A stretch of DNA of 64,000 nucleotides from Sternotherus odoratus (GCA_032164245.1 JAVMKO010000002.1:89107340-89171339); one strand, 5' to 3'; positions 48,343-60,285 are shown, counted from the first letter of the stretch. Translations and numbers: made by a program. The notes: a model not told the origin generated them from the sequence alone.

Positions 48343-50086
48343 ATGACTCCACGTGCCATGCCTCGCAATAAGCGATCTCCAGCGTGGTCCGATCATGAGT
48401 TGCTGGACCTCATCAGTTGTTGGGGGGGAAGCGGCTGTCCAGTCTCAGGTGCGGTCTAGCCGCAGGAATTACGATACCTATGCCCTGATATCATGGGCCA
48501 TGAGGGACAGAGGGCATGAGCGGGACACTCTGCAGTGCCGGGCAAAAGTAAAGGAGCTTAGGATTGCATATCGCAAAGCCCGTAATGCAAACAGCCGCTC
48601 TGGGGCAGCCCCTGTGTTTTGCAAGTTCTGCAGGGCTCTGGATGCAATCCTTGGTGGTGATCCAACGTGCACTCCAGCGACCACCCAGAACACTTCTTCT
48701 CAGCCCACCACTGAAAGGGGGGGGGGGAAGGAGGCTGGAGAGGAGCTGGATGGGGAGGAGCAGCAGGACGGCGAGGAGGAGTCACTGGAGACATGCAGCC
48801 AGGAACTCTTCTCAAGCCCAGAGTGCAGCCAGAGCGAGCCACAGCGTCTGGCGGCTGCAGGTCCTGGGGCTGCAGCAACGGTTTGCACAGGTACAGAAAC
48901 TTTTCTACTGCGAGGGCAGACAGCTTTGGGGAGGGTGGAAAGGAATGCTTGCATGCTTGCCTACATGTGGAATAGTGCACTGATGTACTCTATCATCTCG
49001 CGCTAATCCTCATCAGTGATTTCTGCAAAGGTCTCAATAAGAGCTCTTGCAATGTGCCTGCGGAGGTTTCGCGGTAGCCCCAGCGTGTTTGCTGTCCCGG
49101 CCACGGTCACCAGTCCACGCCACTCTTCTAAGAGCGGTGGGGGCAGCATCGCCGCACAGATGCAAGCCGCGTATGGCCTTGGGTGGAAGCCACATCTTAA
49201 AATCCCCGCCCTGTCTTGCTCCGTCACCCGCAGTAGCGCAATATCTTCCAGCACGAAAACCTACACACAATGTTGGGAGAATGCTTATCAGACTGCAGTT
49301 CCCACTAACGCCCGCCGCTCCCCCAAAACACTGGTATAGAAAGGCAGGGGAACCGTGCTTGTCCCAGCGACTCACCATGCCCGGGGGATCCGTGGGTACC
49401 TCTGTGTCTGATATGGCTTATTTGGACAGGGAAACTGCACAGAGATTCAAGGAATGCGTGGGACTCCCCAATACTGTCTGTTGCAAACAATGGGAGCTTG
49501 TGTTTTAACTCTGAAATTGTAACTTTCCCCAGCTTTGTCCTTGACATCCTCACCAGCTTTATCTGTGGCTCAAAAACTAAGTAAAATTTGAAGCAGACCG
49601 AGGAAGAGCAAAGAGGAGCTTCTGATGCAAGTTCTGGAACAGGCATCAATGGACAACCGCGCTGACAGCGACCGGAGGGAGGAGGAGATGAGGCGTCGGG
49701 ACCAGCGGAGGGAGGAACAAATGAAGCAGAGGGAGATGGCTCGCGAACAGTGTGCTGATAACCGCGCTGACAAGCTGCTTAGAATATTAGAGCTGCAAGT
49801 AGAGACTCTGCAGCGGATCGCTGCCGTTCAGGAGCAGCAGCCCCCTGCTTGCCACCCCCATTGTCACTTGCCCCTTAACCCTTCTGGCCCTCTGTCCCCT
49901 TCAGGCCAGTATCAACTGCTGCCTGGTTATTACCAGCCACAGCTGCCTCCCACCCCCCTCCCTTCACCGACCAACCCACAGATCCAGCACCCTTATCCAC
50001 TGCACCCAACCCCTACTAACAAGCATAATCGCCCTCCGCAAAGTGGGTTGGGGGAGTACAGCAATTCGGAGGGCATTGGAGGTTGA
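48343..50086 (+). pseudogene. Harbinger SANT/Myb-like protein gene (two exons, broken)
   Basis: The first exon starts MTPRAMPRNKRSPAW and carries a trihelix/Myb-SANT domain (SDHELLDLIS, then RNYDTYALISWAMRDRG, LQCRAKVKELR, LDAILGGDP), which binds DNA and partners the transposase. A G run at 48422-48428 shifts the frame. The exon can be followed to a donor ACAG|GTACAG (48890/48891). An acceptor CCCCAG at 49532 restores the same frame through ALSLTSSPALSVAQK, a TGA at 49589-49591, then a coiled-coil, RREEEM-rich and Leu-rich C-terminus to 50086. Apart from the shift and the stop the splice prediction is consistent, which supports a two-exon gene. Confidence 0.82.
49003..49254 (-). other. Antisense open frame within the SANT-gene intron
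   Basis: An 83-codon minus-strand frame (MLEDIALLRVTEQDRAGILR...) lies wholly within the proposed intron 48891-49532. It is uninterrupted, in an element whose two other genes are broken. I recognise no domain. It may be a third Harbinger ORF, an exon of an antisense transcript, or chance in a G+C-rich intron. Confidence 0.3.
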
Positions 50087-50325
50087 GTCCAGGACATACG
50101 CCAATATCTGACTGACCCCTTTCCAACCCCAATTTCACACCCCTTCCTTCCTCACATACTTTAATGTTTTTCAACTTTTATTTCAGATTATGAGAAAGCT
50201 GTTCAATAAATAAATTCTTTTTAATAAATGGGTTTCTGTTTTCAGTGTAGAAATGTGTGTAATAGCTACAGAAAAGCAAATGCTTTATCCTATTAACAGA
50301 CTGCTCCCTCCCTCTGCAATTCCCA

Positions 50326-51172
50326 TTAGAACTCGCTTTCAGCCAGAAAATGCTCCCTCAAGGCTTCCCTGATCCTTGTACCCTTGCGCTGGGCCCCTCT
50401 AATAGCCCTGCTCTCTGGCTGTGCATACATGGCCTCCAGTTGTTGAACCTCCGAGGTCCATGCCATAGAGAAGCCTTCGCCCTTCCGCTCACAGAGATTA
50501 TGTGGGGCACAGCACGCGGAAATAACCGCGGATATACTTCTCTCTGCCAAGTCTAGCTTGCCACAAAGGCATCTCCAGCGGGCTTTAAGACGCCCAAAGG
50601 CACACTCCACAGTCATTCGACAGCGGCTCAGCCTGTAGTTGAACCTTTCCTGGATGTTGTCCAGGCACCCTGTGTAGGGTTTCATGACCCAGAGCATTAG
50701 AGGGTAAGCGGGGTCGCCAAGAATCACAATGGGCATTTCCACTTCCCCCACGGGGATCCTGTGGTCTGGGAAAAAAGTGCCTTCTTGCAGCTTCCTGAAC
50801 AGGCCGGTGTTGCGGAAGATGCGTGTGTCATGCACCTTTCCCGACCAGCCTGCATTAATGTCAGTGAAACGCCCACGGTGATCCACAAGTGCCTGAAGAA
50901 CCATGGAGAAGTACCCCTTTCGGTTAATGTACTGTTCTGCTAGGTGGTCGGGGGGCCAGAATAGGTATATGGGTCCCATCGATCGCCCCTCCACAGTTAG
51001 GGAACCCCATCTGCTCAAAGCCAGCCACGATGTCACACACGTCACCAAGAGTCACGATTTTTCGTAGCAGGAGGCGATTAATGGCCTTGCACACTTCCAT
51101 CAACACGACTCCAACCGTTGACTTCCCCACCCCAAAGTGGTTGGCCACCGATCGGTAGCTGTCTGGGGAGGT
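50326..51172 (-). pseudogene. Harbinger DDE transposase (frameshifted, N-terminally truncated)
   Basis: On the minus strand the sequence reads VANHFGVGKSTVGVVLMEVC (helix-turn-helix-like), GAIDGTHIPI (first catalytic Asp), VILGDPAYPL (second Asp) and VECAFGRLKARWRCL (catalytic Glu), then an HNLCE motif. All three DDE residues are present. A C run near 50952 adds a base and splits the frame between ILAP and DHLAEQY. The N-terminal part expected before SYRSVA is missing. It cuts and joins element ends in working copies; this one cannot be made whole. Confidence 0.9.
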
Positions 51173-51745
51173 AGAGGGGCTGCATAGGGCCCCAGAATAG
51201 CTAGGGATGGCCCTGCATGGGGAGAGTTAGCTGCCTGGCAGGGATCCACAGAAGCCAGCATGGGAAGTGGTAAGCTGTCTAAGCTAGCTAGTGGGGACAT
51301 GCAGAGTAAGGGGCTGCGGTTAAGGCCAGATCCCCAAAGGTACTTAAGAACGTACCTTCTTAGCATATTACCTTCGGTACAATGTGCTTCAGGTGGCACA
51401 TGAGCAGGAGTCATCACTGCTGGGCTAGCAGGACGCATGCATCTCAGCTCAGGAGGCTCAGCTGTGAACTCTCTCATGGAGTTAGGTGCGGACGCCTGGT
51501 GAGCTACCTGTTCTTGAGAAAAAGCCGAGACAAGCCACACACCCTTTACAACCCAATCCCAGTACGGCCAAAGGCCCAGCAGGTAGGGCACGCACCACGA
51601 CTGAGGGACACCAGTTTTCAAAGCGTTGCTCTTGGAGCAGGGACATGTACCCAGGTCTTCATTTCCTATCATAGTTCCTCACCTCTGTCCACTAGGCTGT
51701 TGGGTAGGTCACCATCACTTCTACTGGAGCTGTTGCCTGTTGCAG
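51173..51745. other. Unassigned sequence after the Harbinger break
   Basis: No gene recognised. A 51,460-51,700 portion looks like an old SINE-like relic but I cannot assign it. Confidence 0.35.
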
Positions 51746-51749
51746 AAAT

Positions 51750-52080
51750 AATCATTACTCACTTTTTATAGTTGTTTGAAATATGTTGTGTATGTCAACG
51801 GCACTAGATGTGTGAGCGCCGGGTGCACCAATGCCTGAGTTTTTCTGTAGCAGTATTCGGAGGGGGTAGCAACCCCTGTACCCTGGTGACCCTCGTACGC
51901 CAAGCTGAGGGTAAAACGAGCAGAGCCACCATCCCCACCCTCCTTCAGTTCCTTTGTACTGGAATCTTAGACGACCCATTGCACTGTGCTGGGCAAGAGT
52001 GTCTAGTGGCCATATGCAAAACACCTTGAAAAAATAGTTACGAGCAGCAAGTAACCCTTTTTGTCTTTGCATAGGTTCCA
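51750..52080 (-). mobile_element. Retroelement fragment, probably same family as 52850-53212
   Basis: Holds 'gcagtattcggagggggta' and 'accctccttcagttccttt', phrases I associate with a large turtle retroelement also represented downstream. No coding motif is preserved in this part. Confidence 0.35.
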
Positions 52081-52546
52081 TTAACCTTCGATGATGACCA
52101 AGCTGTTCGTGAAGGAGCAGAGGGACAGCAGCTGGGTGTTAAAGAACATCTGTGGGTTCAGCTAGCCCTGCCCTGTTATACCTGCAGCCAATGCCAGGCC
52201 TGGAGGGGTGGAAAAAAAGGGCTGGAAAGGGCTGACTTGCAAAGAGGCAGGAGATCTCTCTATGCCCACCTGAAATCACAGCCCAGCAATGCAACCACGT
52301 AAATCTTTGCTGGCCAAGGGGAACTTACAGCTGAGCCACAATTGTGGGACAACTGGACTAGTGGGGCCATGCCACAGACTAATAGGCCATGCAGAGGGAG
52401 CAGGCCAGGAAATCAGGCCCTGAAACACCGCCCCCCCCCAGCAAGGAGAAAGATCCATCTCCCCCTTTGGGGTTGAGCGCCATAGGACTCTGGGCCAGCA
52501 CCTCAGATTGAAGGAGGGCTCAAGTCCCCTTACAGCTCCCCTAGCC
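52081..52546. other. Unassigned sequence
   Basis: G+C-moderate repeat-like sequence with a C run at 52431-52439. No gene or known family recognised. Confidence 0.4.
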
Positions 52547-52783
52547 CAGTGGTCCTCAAAGAGTTTTAGCCGCGGCCCCTTTCGGGGGTGCAGCGTCCAT
52601 TCATGCCCCCCCCCCGGGTATGTCCGCCGAAATGCCACCAAAGAGAAAGCTGCTTTCTGCGGTGGCATTTCGGCGATACAAAAATAGACCGCCGAGTTCA
52701 GCGGTCTCCCGGGAGGATTTGGCGGTGGTGCCGGGATCTTGCGCATTGCCGGGGGTGCGCACACCCCATGTTGAAGACCACTG
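52547..52783. mobile_element. hAT MITE with 8-bp duplication
   Basis: Inverted ends CAGTGGTCCTCAA and TTGAAGACCACTG, flanked by CCCTAGCC (52539-52546) and CCCTAACC (52784-52791), an octamer duplication with one difference. Inside, 'cgccgaaatgccacc' at about 52626 faces its exact complement at about 52661, a strong hairpin. Confidence 0.9.
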
Positions 52784-52849
52784 CCCTAACCAACGATCTA
52801 GCCACTAGACTCTCTGGCCACTGAGGGCCCTATCACACTGTTTTTGATG

Positions 52850-53212
52850 GCAGTGGGCTTAGGTTTAGCATTAGGAGGTGGTGCACAGGACTGTTTGCCC
52901 ATATTTGCATCATCCCTTCATATGGTAACAAATGTGTACAGGCTAGCACATGTGACAACTGAAGCCCATATCGCTGCTCTGCAGATATCCAGCATAGGGG
53001 CACTTCCCACATCTGCTGTGGGTGCTGGCTGTATTCTGGGTTAATGGGCACACAGTAGTTCTGGGGGACATAACACCCGTAACCTCATAGCACCTGACCA
53101 TACACCTAGTGAACCATTTGGAAAGCTGGTGCACTGTGAAAGAATAAAGCCTATCAGGAAAAAAGCCAGAGCGTGATGAACATCCAGACAGAGGATGGAG
53201 CGTTTGGTCACC
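52850..53212 (-). pseudogene. Tyrosine-recombinase-like remnant (DIRS-type)
   Basis: On the minus strand from 53218 the frame reads TLHPLSG, FFPDRLYSF, HQLSKWFTRCMVRCYEV, then ASTHSRCGKCPYAGYLQ and SSDMGFSCHMC. The order (LHPL, FYLDR-like, LSKWI..CI..CYE, HSTRS.AS-like, ..WAS..TF.RHY-like) matches the C-terminal half of DIRS-retrotransposon tyrosine recombinases. The catalytic Arg-His-Tyr residues are not convincingly intact. No reverse transcriptase of this family is seen here. The call is by pattern memory only. Confidence 0.5.
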
Positions 53213-53333
53213 TTTCATAGAATATTAGGGTTGGAAGGGACCTCTTGAGGTCATCTAGTCCACCAATCCCCTGCTTAAAGCAGGATCAATCCCCAACTAA
53301 ATCATTCCAGCCAGGGCTTTGTCAAGCCTGACC

Positions 53334-53550
53334 TATCTGGGGGAGGGATAGCTCAGTGGTTTGAGCATTGGCCTGCTAAACCCAGGGTTGTGAGTTCAAT
53401 CCTTGAGGGGGCCATTTAGGGATCTGGGGCAAAAAATCTGTCAGGGGACAGTACTTGATCCTGCTAGTGTAGGCAGGGGACTGGACTCGATGACCTTCAA
53501 GGTCTTTCCAGTTCTAGGAGATTGGTATATCTCCATTTATATATTATATA
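53334..53550 (+). repeat. Cry-type tRNA-derived SINE nested in CR1
   Basis: Head 'gggagggatagctcagtggt' with an A box and 'gttgtgagttcaatcc' with a B box resemble a lysine tRNA. The body ('gccatttagggatctggggc', 'ggactcgatgaccttcaagg') and the 3' part 'ctaggagattggtatatctc' are the turtle SINE. Not a functional tRNA gene: acceptor stem pairing is lost. It splits CR1 sequence that is continuous on both sides. Confidence 0.9.
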
Positions 53551-53959
53551 TAAAAACATCCAAGGAAGGAGATTCCACCACCTCCCTAGGTAACCCATTC
53601 CAATGCTTCACCACCCTCCTAGTGAAAAAGTTTTTCCTAATATCCAATCTAAACCTTCCCAACTGCAACTTGAGACCATTACTCCTTGTTCTGTCATCTG
53701 CTACCACTGAGAACAGTCTAGATCCATCCTCTTTAGAACTCCCTTTCAGGTAGTTGAAAGCAGCTATCAAATCTCCCCAGTCTTCTCTTCTGTAGACTAA
53801 ACAATCCCAGTTCTCAGCCTCTCCTCACAAGTCATGCACTCCAGGCCTCTAATCATTTTTGTTGCCCTTCTCTGGACTCTTTCCAATTTTTCCACATCCT
53901 TCTTGTAGCGTGGGCCCCAAACCTAGACACAGTACTACAGATGAGGCCTCATCAATGTT

Positions 53960-55382
53960 TAATAGAGGGGAACAATCACATCCCTCGATCTGCTGGCAAT
54001 TCCCCTACTTATACAGCCCAAAATGCCATTAGCCTTCTTGGCAACAAGGGCACACTGTTGACTCATATTCAGCTTCTCATCCACTGTAATCCCTAGGTTC
54101 TTTTCTGCAGAACTGCTGCCTAGCCACTTGGTCCCTAGTCTGTAGCAGTGCATGGGATTCTTCCGTCCTAAGTGCAGGACTCTGCACTTCTTGTTGAACC
54201 TCATCAAATTTATTTTGACACAGTCCTCTAATTTGTCTAGGTCCCTCTGTATCCTATTCCTACCCTCCAGTGTATCTACCACTCCTCCCAGTTTAGTGTC
54301 ATCTGCAAACTTGCTGAGGGTGCAGTCCACACCATCCTCCAGATCATTGATATTGAATAAAACCGGGCCCAGGACCGATTCTTGGGGCACTCTGCCTGAT
54401 ACCGGCTGCCAACTAGACATGGAGCCATTGATAACTACCCATTGAGCCTGACGATCCAGCCAGCTTTCTATCCACCTTATGGTCCATTCATCCAGCCCAT
54501 ACGTCTTTAACTTGCTGGCAAGAATATTGTGGGAGACCATATCAAAAGCGCTGCTAAAGTCAAGGAACAACACATCCACTGCTTTCCCCTCATCCACAGA
54601 GCCAGTTATCTCATCATAGAAGGCAATTAGGTTAGTCAGGCATGATTTGCCCTTGGTGAATCCATGCTGACTGTTCCTGATCACTTTCCTCTCCTCTAAA
54701 TGCTTCAGAATTGATTCCTTGAGGACCTGCTCCATGATTTTTCCAGGCACTGAGGTGAGGCTGACTGGCCTGTAGTTCTCTGGATCCTCCTCCTTCCCTT
54801 TTTTAAAGATGGGCACTACATTAGCCTTTTCCCAGTCATCCAGGACCTCCCCCGATCACCATGAGCTTTCAAAGATAATGGCCAATGGCTCTGCAGTTAC
54901 ATTCACCAACTCCTTTAGCACCCTTGGATGCAGCACATCCGGCCCCATGGACTTGTGCTCACCCAGCTTTTCTTAGTAGTCCTGAACCACTTTTTTTTCC
55001 ACAGAGGGCTGGTCACCTCCTCCCCATGCTCTGCTGCCCAGTGCAGTAGTCTGGGAGCTGACCTTGTTCGTGAAGACAGAGGCCAAAAAAGCATTGAGTA
55101 CATTTGCTTTTCCCACATCCTCTGTCACTAGGTTGCCTCATTCAGTAAGGGGCCCACACTTTCCTTGACTTTTTTCTTGTTGCTAACATACCTAAAGAAA
55201 CCCTTCTTGTTACCCTTAACATCCCTTGCTAGCTGCAACTCCAAGTGTGATTTAGCCTTCCTGATTTCACTCCTGCAAGCCTGAGCAATATTTTTATATT
55301 CCTTTCTGGTCATTTGCCCAATCTTCCACTTCTTGTAAGCTTCTTTTTTGCATTTAAGATCAGCAAGGATTTCACTGTTCAA
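53960..55382 (-). pseudogene. CR1 reverse transcriptase (broken)
   Basis: Minus-strand frames give KEAYKKWKIGQMTRKEYKN (55128-55382) and, further on, PIFKKGKEEDPENYRPVSLT, GKSCLTNLIAFYDEIT, VLFLDFSSAFDMVSH and SKFADDTKLGG (the FADD catalytic box), all standard CR1 RT motifs. Frameshifts or stops separate the linker from the RT core near 54820-55120. Non-functional. Confidence 0.92.
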
Positions 55383-55614
55383 CCAAGCTGGTCACCTGCC
55401 ATATTTACTATTCTTTCTACACATCAGGATGGTTTGTTCCTGCAACCTCAATAAGGATTCTTTAAAATACAGCCAGCTCTCCTAGATGCCTTTCCCCTTC
55501 ATGTTCATCTCCCAGGGGATCCTGCCCATGAGTTCCCTGAGGGAGCCAAAGTCTGCTTTTCTGAAGTCCGGGGTCCGTATTCTGCTGCTCTCCTTTTATG
55601 AGAGCGTGCATCTT

Positions 55615-57090
55615 TGGAGAGAGACCCAGTTCAATATATGACTGATTAAGATGGAAATCAAATACTATTTTGGTGGGAAATAGGCTGTGGCTTAAATCCC
55701 ACCAATGGCCACCAGTCCCAAGTATTAACAATATAGGCTATACCTCTGCAGTGTGCTCATATTTTACAGACCAAGGTCTGAGGAAGGATACTCAAATGGG
55801 GATGATGTGGGAGATCGAGTTCAAGTCCCTGCTCCACTGCACTTAGACCAAATCTTCAAAGATATTAATTCTTACTATCCCCTTGATTTCTATGTGGGAG
55901 CCAGGCACTTAAATACCTTTAAGGCTCTATGGCTAGATCCATAAAGGTAGATTGAGCAGATATGTCAACTGAATGCTTTGCAGAACTTCAGTACCAGCTC
56001 CCCATCACTCCCTGTCCCCTCCAACCCTAACAGCAGGAGAGCTAGAAGGGACTCTCAGCTCCTGCAGCAGCAGTGCTAGACAGTCCTTTGTCTATGCTGG
56101 GGAAGGTATCTGGGGTGCAAGAAAATGTACCAACTCCACATCTGCAGAGGAATAGCCTCTCGCTGGCTGTCCCCATTCTCCCAGGGAAGGACAGCCAAAC
56201 AGCTACTACAGTGGTGTATGTGTAACAGGCAGACTTGCCCTTAACCTACTCCTAGCTGCATAAACAAAGGACAGTGATCACCCAGCTACCTCAGGCGCAC
56301 CGGCTCCTCCACCACCTGCTGCCTTTATCCCATGGGTCAGAGCTGAGGACTTCAACTAGCTAGTCATGGGGTAGGGGAGTTGATGACTGAAATCAAAGCA
56401 TGCAATGGCTATACCTGTAACACGGTAGTGGAAGAGACAAAATAGTGCGAACAGAGGTCTCTTAACTACCCACTTACAGATAAGGAACACAAAAGTATGA
56501 CCAGATTCAGTATACAGGAAGGGTGGGTGCCAAACTATATTTACTTTAGGTAAACCAACACAGCAAAGAAGGCTGAGAGTTTTCCTATATGTAGGGATAG
56601 GCCATACCTTGGCCCAGTGAGACAGGGTACAGAGAACAAAGGGGGTGCATCCATGATTGGGCTGAGTGGTTGTCCTTGCATTCCCCAAAGCACAAAGACA
56701 TGGTGAGGCTAGCAATAAAAATTAGCCACAGTTGTCCCTCCCTTCCCTTATGGGAGGGACTAGAGGTACAGCTATACTTTCCCTTCACACCAAAGTAAAT
56801 GGAAATGCTCCATTAGCCACATTGGAGTTGTGGAAACACATCTATGGGTCAAAAATCAGAGAGGTAGCCGTGCTAGTCTGGAATCAGCTCAGAGAGAGGC
56901 ATATAATAGGTGATATCATGTGCAGCACTTAAGTTCTCTTAGATTTCTCCAATCCACATACCAATGAGATCTCCCCAGCTTAACTTCAGAGATCCGTGAT
57001 TACAGCTCAAAAAGGTGGAAAATTCATAGAAATGTACACAACATAGGCAATTTTTAAGCCACATTTGATCTTAAATCATAACCATTTTGA
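55615..57090. other. Intergenic, no gene recognised
   Basis: The only element I can name is a 30-bp Penelope tail ('atcagagaggtagccgtgct', near 56853). Several short open frames have no family similarity. Confidence 0.5.
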
Positions 57091-57099
57091 AGAACCCAT

Positions 57100-57820
57100 A
57101 CAAATAAACTACTTCAACTTTAATTATGTCCTTTTAATTACAAGAGCTTTGGTAATCATACATATATAATTTTGGCATTATTTACAAAAGTTAATGTTGT
57201 ATACATGTATCAAATAGAACTTCCAAGTTTAGACTTTTACCCTTGAAATTCTACAGCAGTCATCACATTCCTGCCCTCATGCCGCAGTTTGGTGGAGTCA
57301 GCAGTTCATAGAACAGTGAAGATCTTACTCCTATGTATTTTTAATACATGTTCTCAGATGTTGGAAAGCAGGACCCAGTACATTAATGTAGACAGGTTTG
57401 TCCTTCTCTCATCTCAGTTACCCACATAGCTACTTTAAAAAATAGAAACATTGTGGTGTAGATGTTAATACTGGGAGCAGAACAGAAATTGAAATGTTAC
57501 AATATGAAAAAAAAGAGACATTTCTATTTATCCATTTTCCTGCTAGAGTGTTTAAAAATAAAAAAATCAACTGCAGGAGTACCCTTACCAATTTCTCTCT
57601 CTCTTAACCTGAAAGTTTATAGCTTTGCTTGAGGAAGACTTCTTCATATATTATACACAAATAATTGAAGACTGCTTATAATACTGTCTGAAGACAGATG
57701 GTGGCACACAGTCAGGATGGCAATCTGCCACTGATATGCATAGAAATGCAGCAACTCTGATCACTGCTTTTGTTCACTTGCCATTTTCTCTTCTGGATTC
57801 ATGTCAACCCAAAAGCAAAA
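57100..57820 (-). other. BLOC1S4: BLOC1S4 3' untranslated region (probable)
   Basis: Downstream of the stop at 57821. Minus-strand ATTAAA signals lie at 57133-57138 and 57119-57124; no AATAAA was found on this strand in the interval. The end is therefore a guess. Sequence is free of recognisable repeats, which suits a UTR. Confidence 0.45.
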
Positions 57821-57922
57821 TCATGAGTAAGGTGGCTCGCTGAGACACGGAAAGTAGTCTTCAGTCTTGAAAAGGGCTGGAGGCACATACAGGGTCTGAT
57901 GCTGTCGTGAGGAAGATGATTT
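57821..57922 (-). CDS. BLOC1S4: BLOC1S4 last coding exon (33 residues and stop)
   Basis: On the minus strand the acceptor 'cttaatcacag' ends at 57923 and the exon reads KSSSSRQHQTLYVPP, then ALFKTEDYFPCLSEPPYS and TGA (57821-57823). The (F/L)F(R/K)TEDYFPC C-terminus is specific to BLOC1S4 (cappuccino), a subunit of BLOC-1, the cytosolic complex with dysbindin, pallidin, muted and snapin that sorts cargo to lysosome-related organelles such as melanosomes. A different frame across this exon is a shadow. Entry phase 0 from 61914. Confidence 0.93.
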   Translation of the reverse strand, partial: KSSSSRQHQTLYVPPALFKTEDYFPCLSEPPYS

Positions 57923-58121
57923 CTGTGATTAAGAAACATTTTATTTGATTTGTGCCTTTGCTTTACCACTTTTTGTTCAGTTATGTAATGAGTATATTTG
58001 CATAAAACATTCACCTCAAGCCTTTTGTGTCTTCATAACTGACAAGAATTCCTTCATATAAACTGCATAGTTCATATAAACATTGCTTTCACTTTGCATT
58101 GTTTCTATTCTCAGTGTCTGG

Positions 58122-58123
<2 letters not shown>

Positions 58124-58173
<50 letters not shown>
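58124..58173 (+). repeat. (CA)n microsatellite
   Basis: Twenty-five uninterrupted AC dinucleotides, followed by 'ttacacacttacacactt'. Confidence 0.98.
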
Positions 58174-58175
<2 letters not shown>

Positions 58176-60134
58176 ACACACTTACACACTTGCCAATCTA
58201 ACTGGCTAAATTAAAAGGTTGCCTTACATTAATGAAGTCGCTATAAATGAAACGGGAAACTTGGTTATTTTATATTCCAAAAACATACTGCCTCTCTCAC
58301 TGAGGTATTTTAACTTTTTGATCAAGTACATAACTTCATCTTAAATAACTGAAATAAATTCAACAACTAAACCAGGGAGAATTCAGTAATTCCTTAAACT
58401 TATCCATACTATTGTTAATGCAATGCTACAGAACATTTAGCAAGAATAACTAGTCCTTGGTGTCATTTACAACAACAGCAGTTTGACAATTTACTCTATT
58501 ATACCTGTTGTAATCATTAGGATTTAAATTATTTCACCCTTTGCTGTCACATTCATATATTAATCACTTTCTCAATAAACTGGTCTCAACCAGGAAGTGA
58601 ACTTTATTTGGAAAGTCTGAGGAAAATCCATTCTGACAGTTGGGTTACAAGAAAACTGAACAAAACTGTAAACTGAAAGTTGTTTATTGGCAACTCACAA
58701 CATATAAAGTGAAAAATGGCAACTTGGTACAGTATATGGCTTGCTCCTCTACAAAAAGGCTTAGCTACATCTAGAAAAACTGAAAGGGATACCATCAATT
58801 GAAAAATATCACTTCTGTCTGAAATATCTTCTATCTAGTATTGTTAAAAGTCACACACAAGTTGATTAGAACTGAACAATTCTAAAGAAGAATCTTTCTC
58901 TACTCTGTGCAGTTCCCCTGGTTGCATCAGTTTTTCCATACAGCAACACGGGTGAGAAAATATTTTAAAAACATGATTAAGACCATAAAAGTTGGCAGAA
59001 CTCAGGAGCAGACACAGTATCTGAAAATACTTTTTATTCTTCTTTTATATTGAGTGTCCTGCTAAGTGAATAAGGATAATTATTTTTGTGTCTACTCAGT
59101 GGGAATTTCAAATTTTAGCAGTGTAGAAAAGCCTGTCCCCACAGTAACAATTGGAGGTGGGAAACTGCACATTCTCACTCCTTGGCATGACCAGTGTCCC
59201 AATAGGAGCTGAACTTCTGGGGCAATCTTAGAATGAGACTGAATACATCATTTAAGAACAACTTCTTAAACTTCCTTCATGCCAAGAACAGGTTGAAAAG
59301 TAAACAAACAAAAAAATCTGGCAAAAGAAAACAATTGCAGCCAAAGAAGTTCAGTCAAAAAGGAAAGGTTTCCAGAAAGTTGCTTGCTATAATATGTGAA
59401 TTACTGTTTATGACCCCAATCCTGCAAACACTTAAGTACTTGCTTAACTTTATGCATGTGAATAGCCTGTTGGAGAACCCTATGCATGAAACTATATTCA
59501 GAAAAGGGTTGGGTAGAAATGGCATCTCTGTACTTAAAAAGATTTGGTCTCTGTTTATTGTTAGTGAAAATATTTATACTGCTTTATATTGTTTAGTCAC
59601 ACATGGCCTGCACAACTGTGATAGAGTCTTGGATTCTAGTTTAGCTTGTTCATCGACAGAAATCTTAATTAAGTTTCTACTACTGAATGTATTACTCGTG
59701 CAATAAATGTTCATCTAGTGCATAAAGTTCAAGCTAGAACACAACTGGACTTTCAGATCCCAGTGTGCGGGTATAATGCTGGCAGTTCAAAAATAACCAC
59801 TTTTTAACCAATGAACTGTGAAAAATTGATAGCCACAGAGACAATCAAGCACTCCAGTGCCGTTTCTATAAAGAACAGCACTGTCGTGGTTATGAATACA
59901 AAGTTGTAACCTTAATATTGTATAATTAAGCTCCTGCATTCAGTGACTCCTGTAGCAGCACAAACAGAAGGGTTAAAGCCTACTTTTATGGGAACAAGAA
60001 CACAACGGGGTCCTGGTCTGTGACTGGGGCTTCTAGATGCTACTGCAATACAAAAAGAAAAATTGCTAAGTGGCTTAGAAACACAAGCCCTGGATTGAAT
60101 GAAATATTTTTCCTCTAAGAAATGTAAAGAGTTT

Positions 60135-60285
60135 GATCATCCCTTTCGTACAAACAAGGAAAATGAGGCACAGAGGATAAATAACTTGCCCATAGCTGCA
60201 GAGCTAGTGTCAGAGTTGAGAACAGGTTTTCTGACCTCAACCCTCAGCCCTATCTGAGACACAATACTCTCTAATGTGTTCTCCT
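60135..60285 (+). repeat. MIR-type SINE
   Basis: Contains 'aggaaaatgaggcacagagg', 'taacttgcccatagctgcag' and 'gagctagtgtcagagttgag', the MIR core in order. Confidence 0.85.

Larger units (their letters stand above)
47942..51172. mobile_element. PIF-Harbinger transposon, right-truncated
   Basis: The left terminus GGCTTGGTTACACTGGCGCT is of Harbinger style with subterminal 'gcgctagcgctatagcgc' fold-backs. It carries the two genes standard for the superfamily in convergent arrangement: a SANT/Myb DNA-binding protein on the plus strand (48343-50086) and a DDE transposase on the minus strand (50326-51172). Poly(A) signals for the first lie at 50204-50228. Sequence diverges abruptly near 51172, before the transposase N-terminus, and no matching right terminus is found. 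Each gene has lesions, so the copy is dead. Confidence 0.9.
53214..55610 (-). mobile_element. CR1 LINE, 5'-truncated, with nested SINE
   Basis: Starts (3' end) at 53214 with the CR1 tail, whose complement reads 'tcccttccaaccctaatatt' + 'ctatga', and extends to about 55610 through endonuclease-to-RT linker sequence. The longest intact frame is the RT core (53959-54816). A Cry-type SINE interrupts the 3' untranslated end. Several stops and shifts show it is dead. Confidence 0.92.

Noticed and set aside
53334..53550. tRNA gene
   Set aside because: A and B boxes are present but cloverleaf pairing is lost and the SINE body follows.
59233..59706. 157-codon plus-strand frame
   Set aside because: No family motif or splice context; lies in a BLOC1S4 intron in antisense and overlaps an old repeat.
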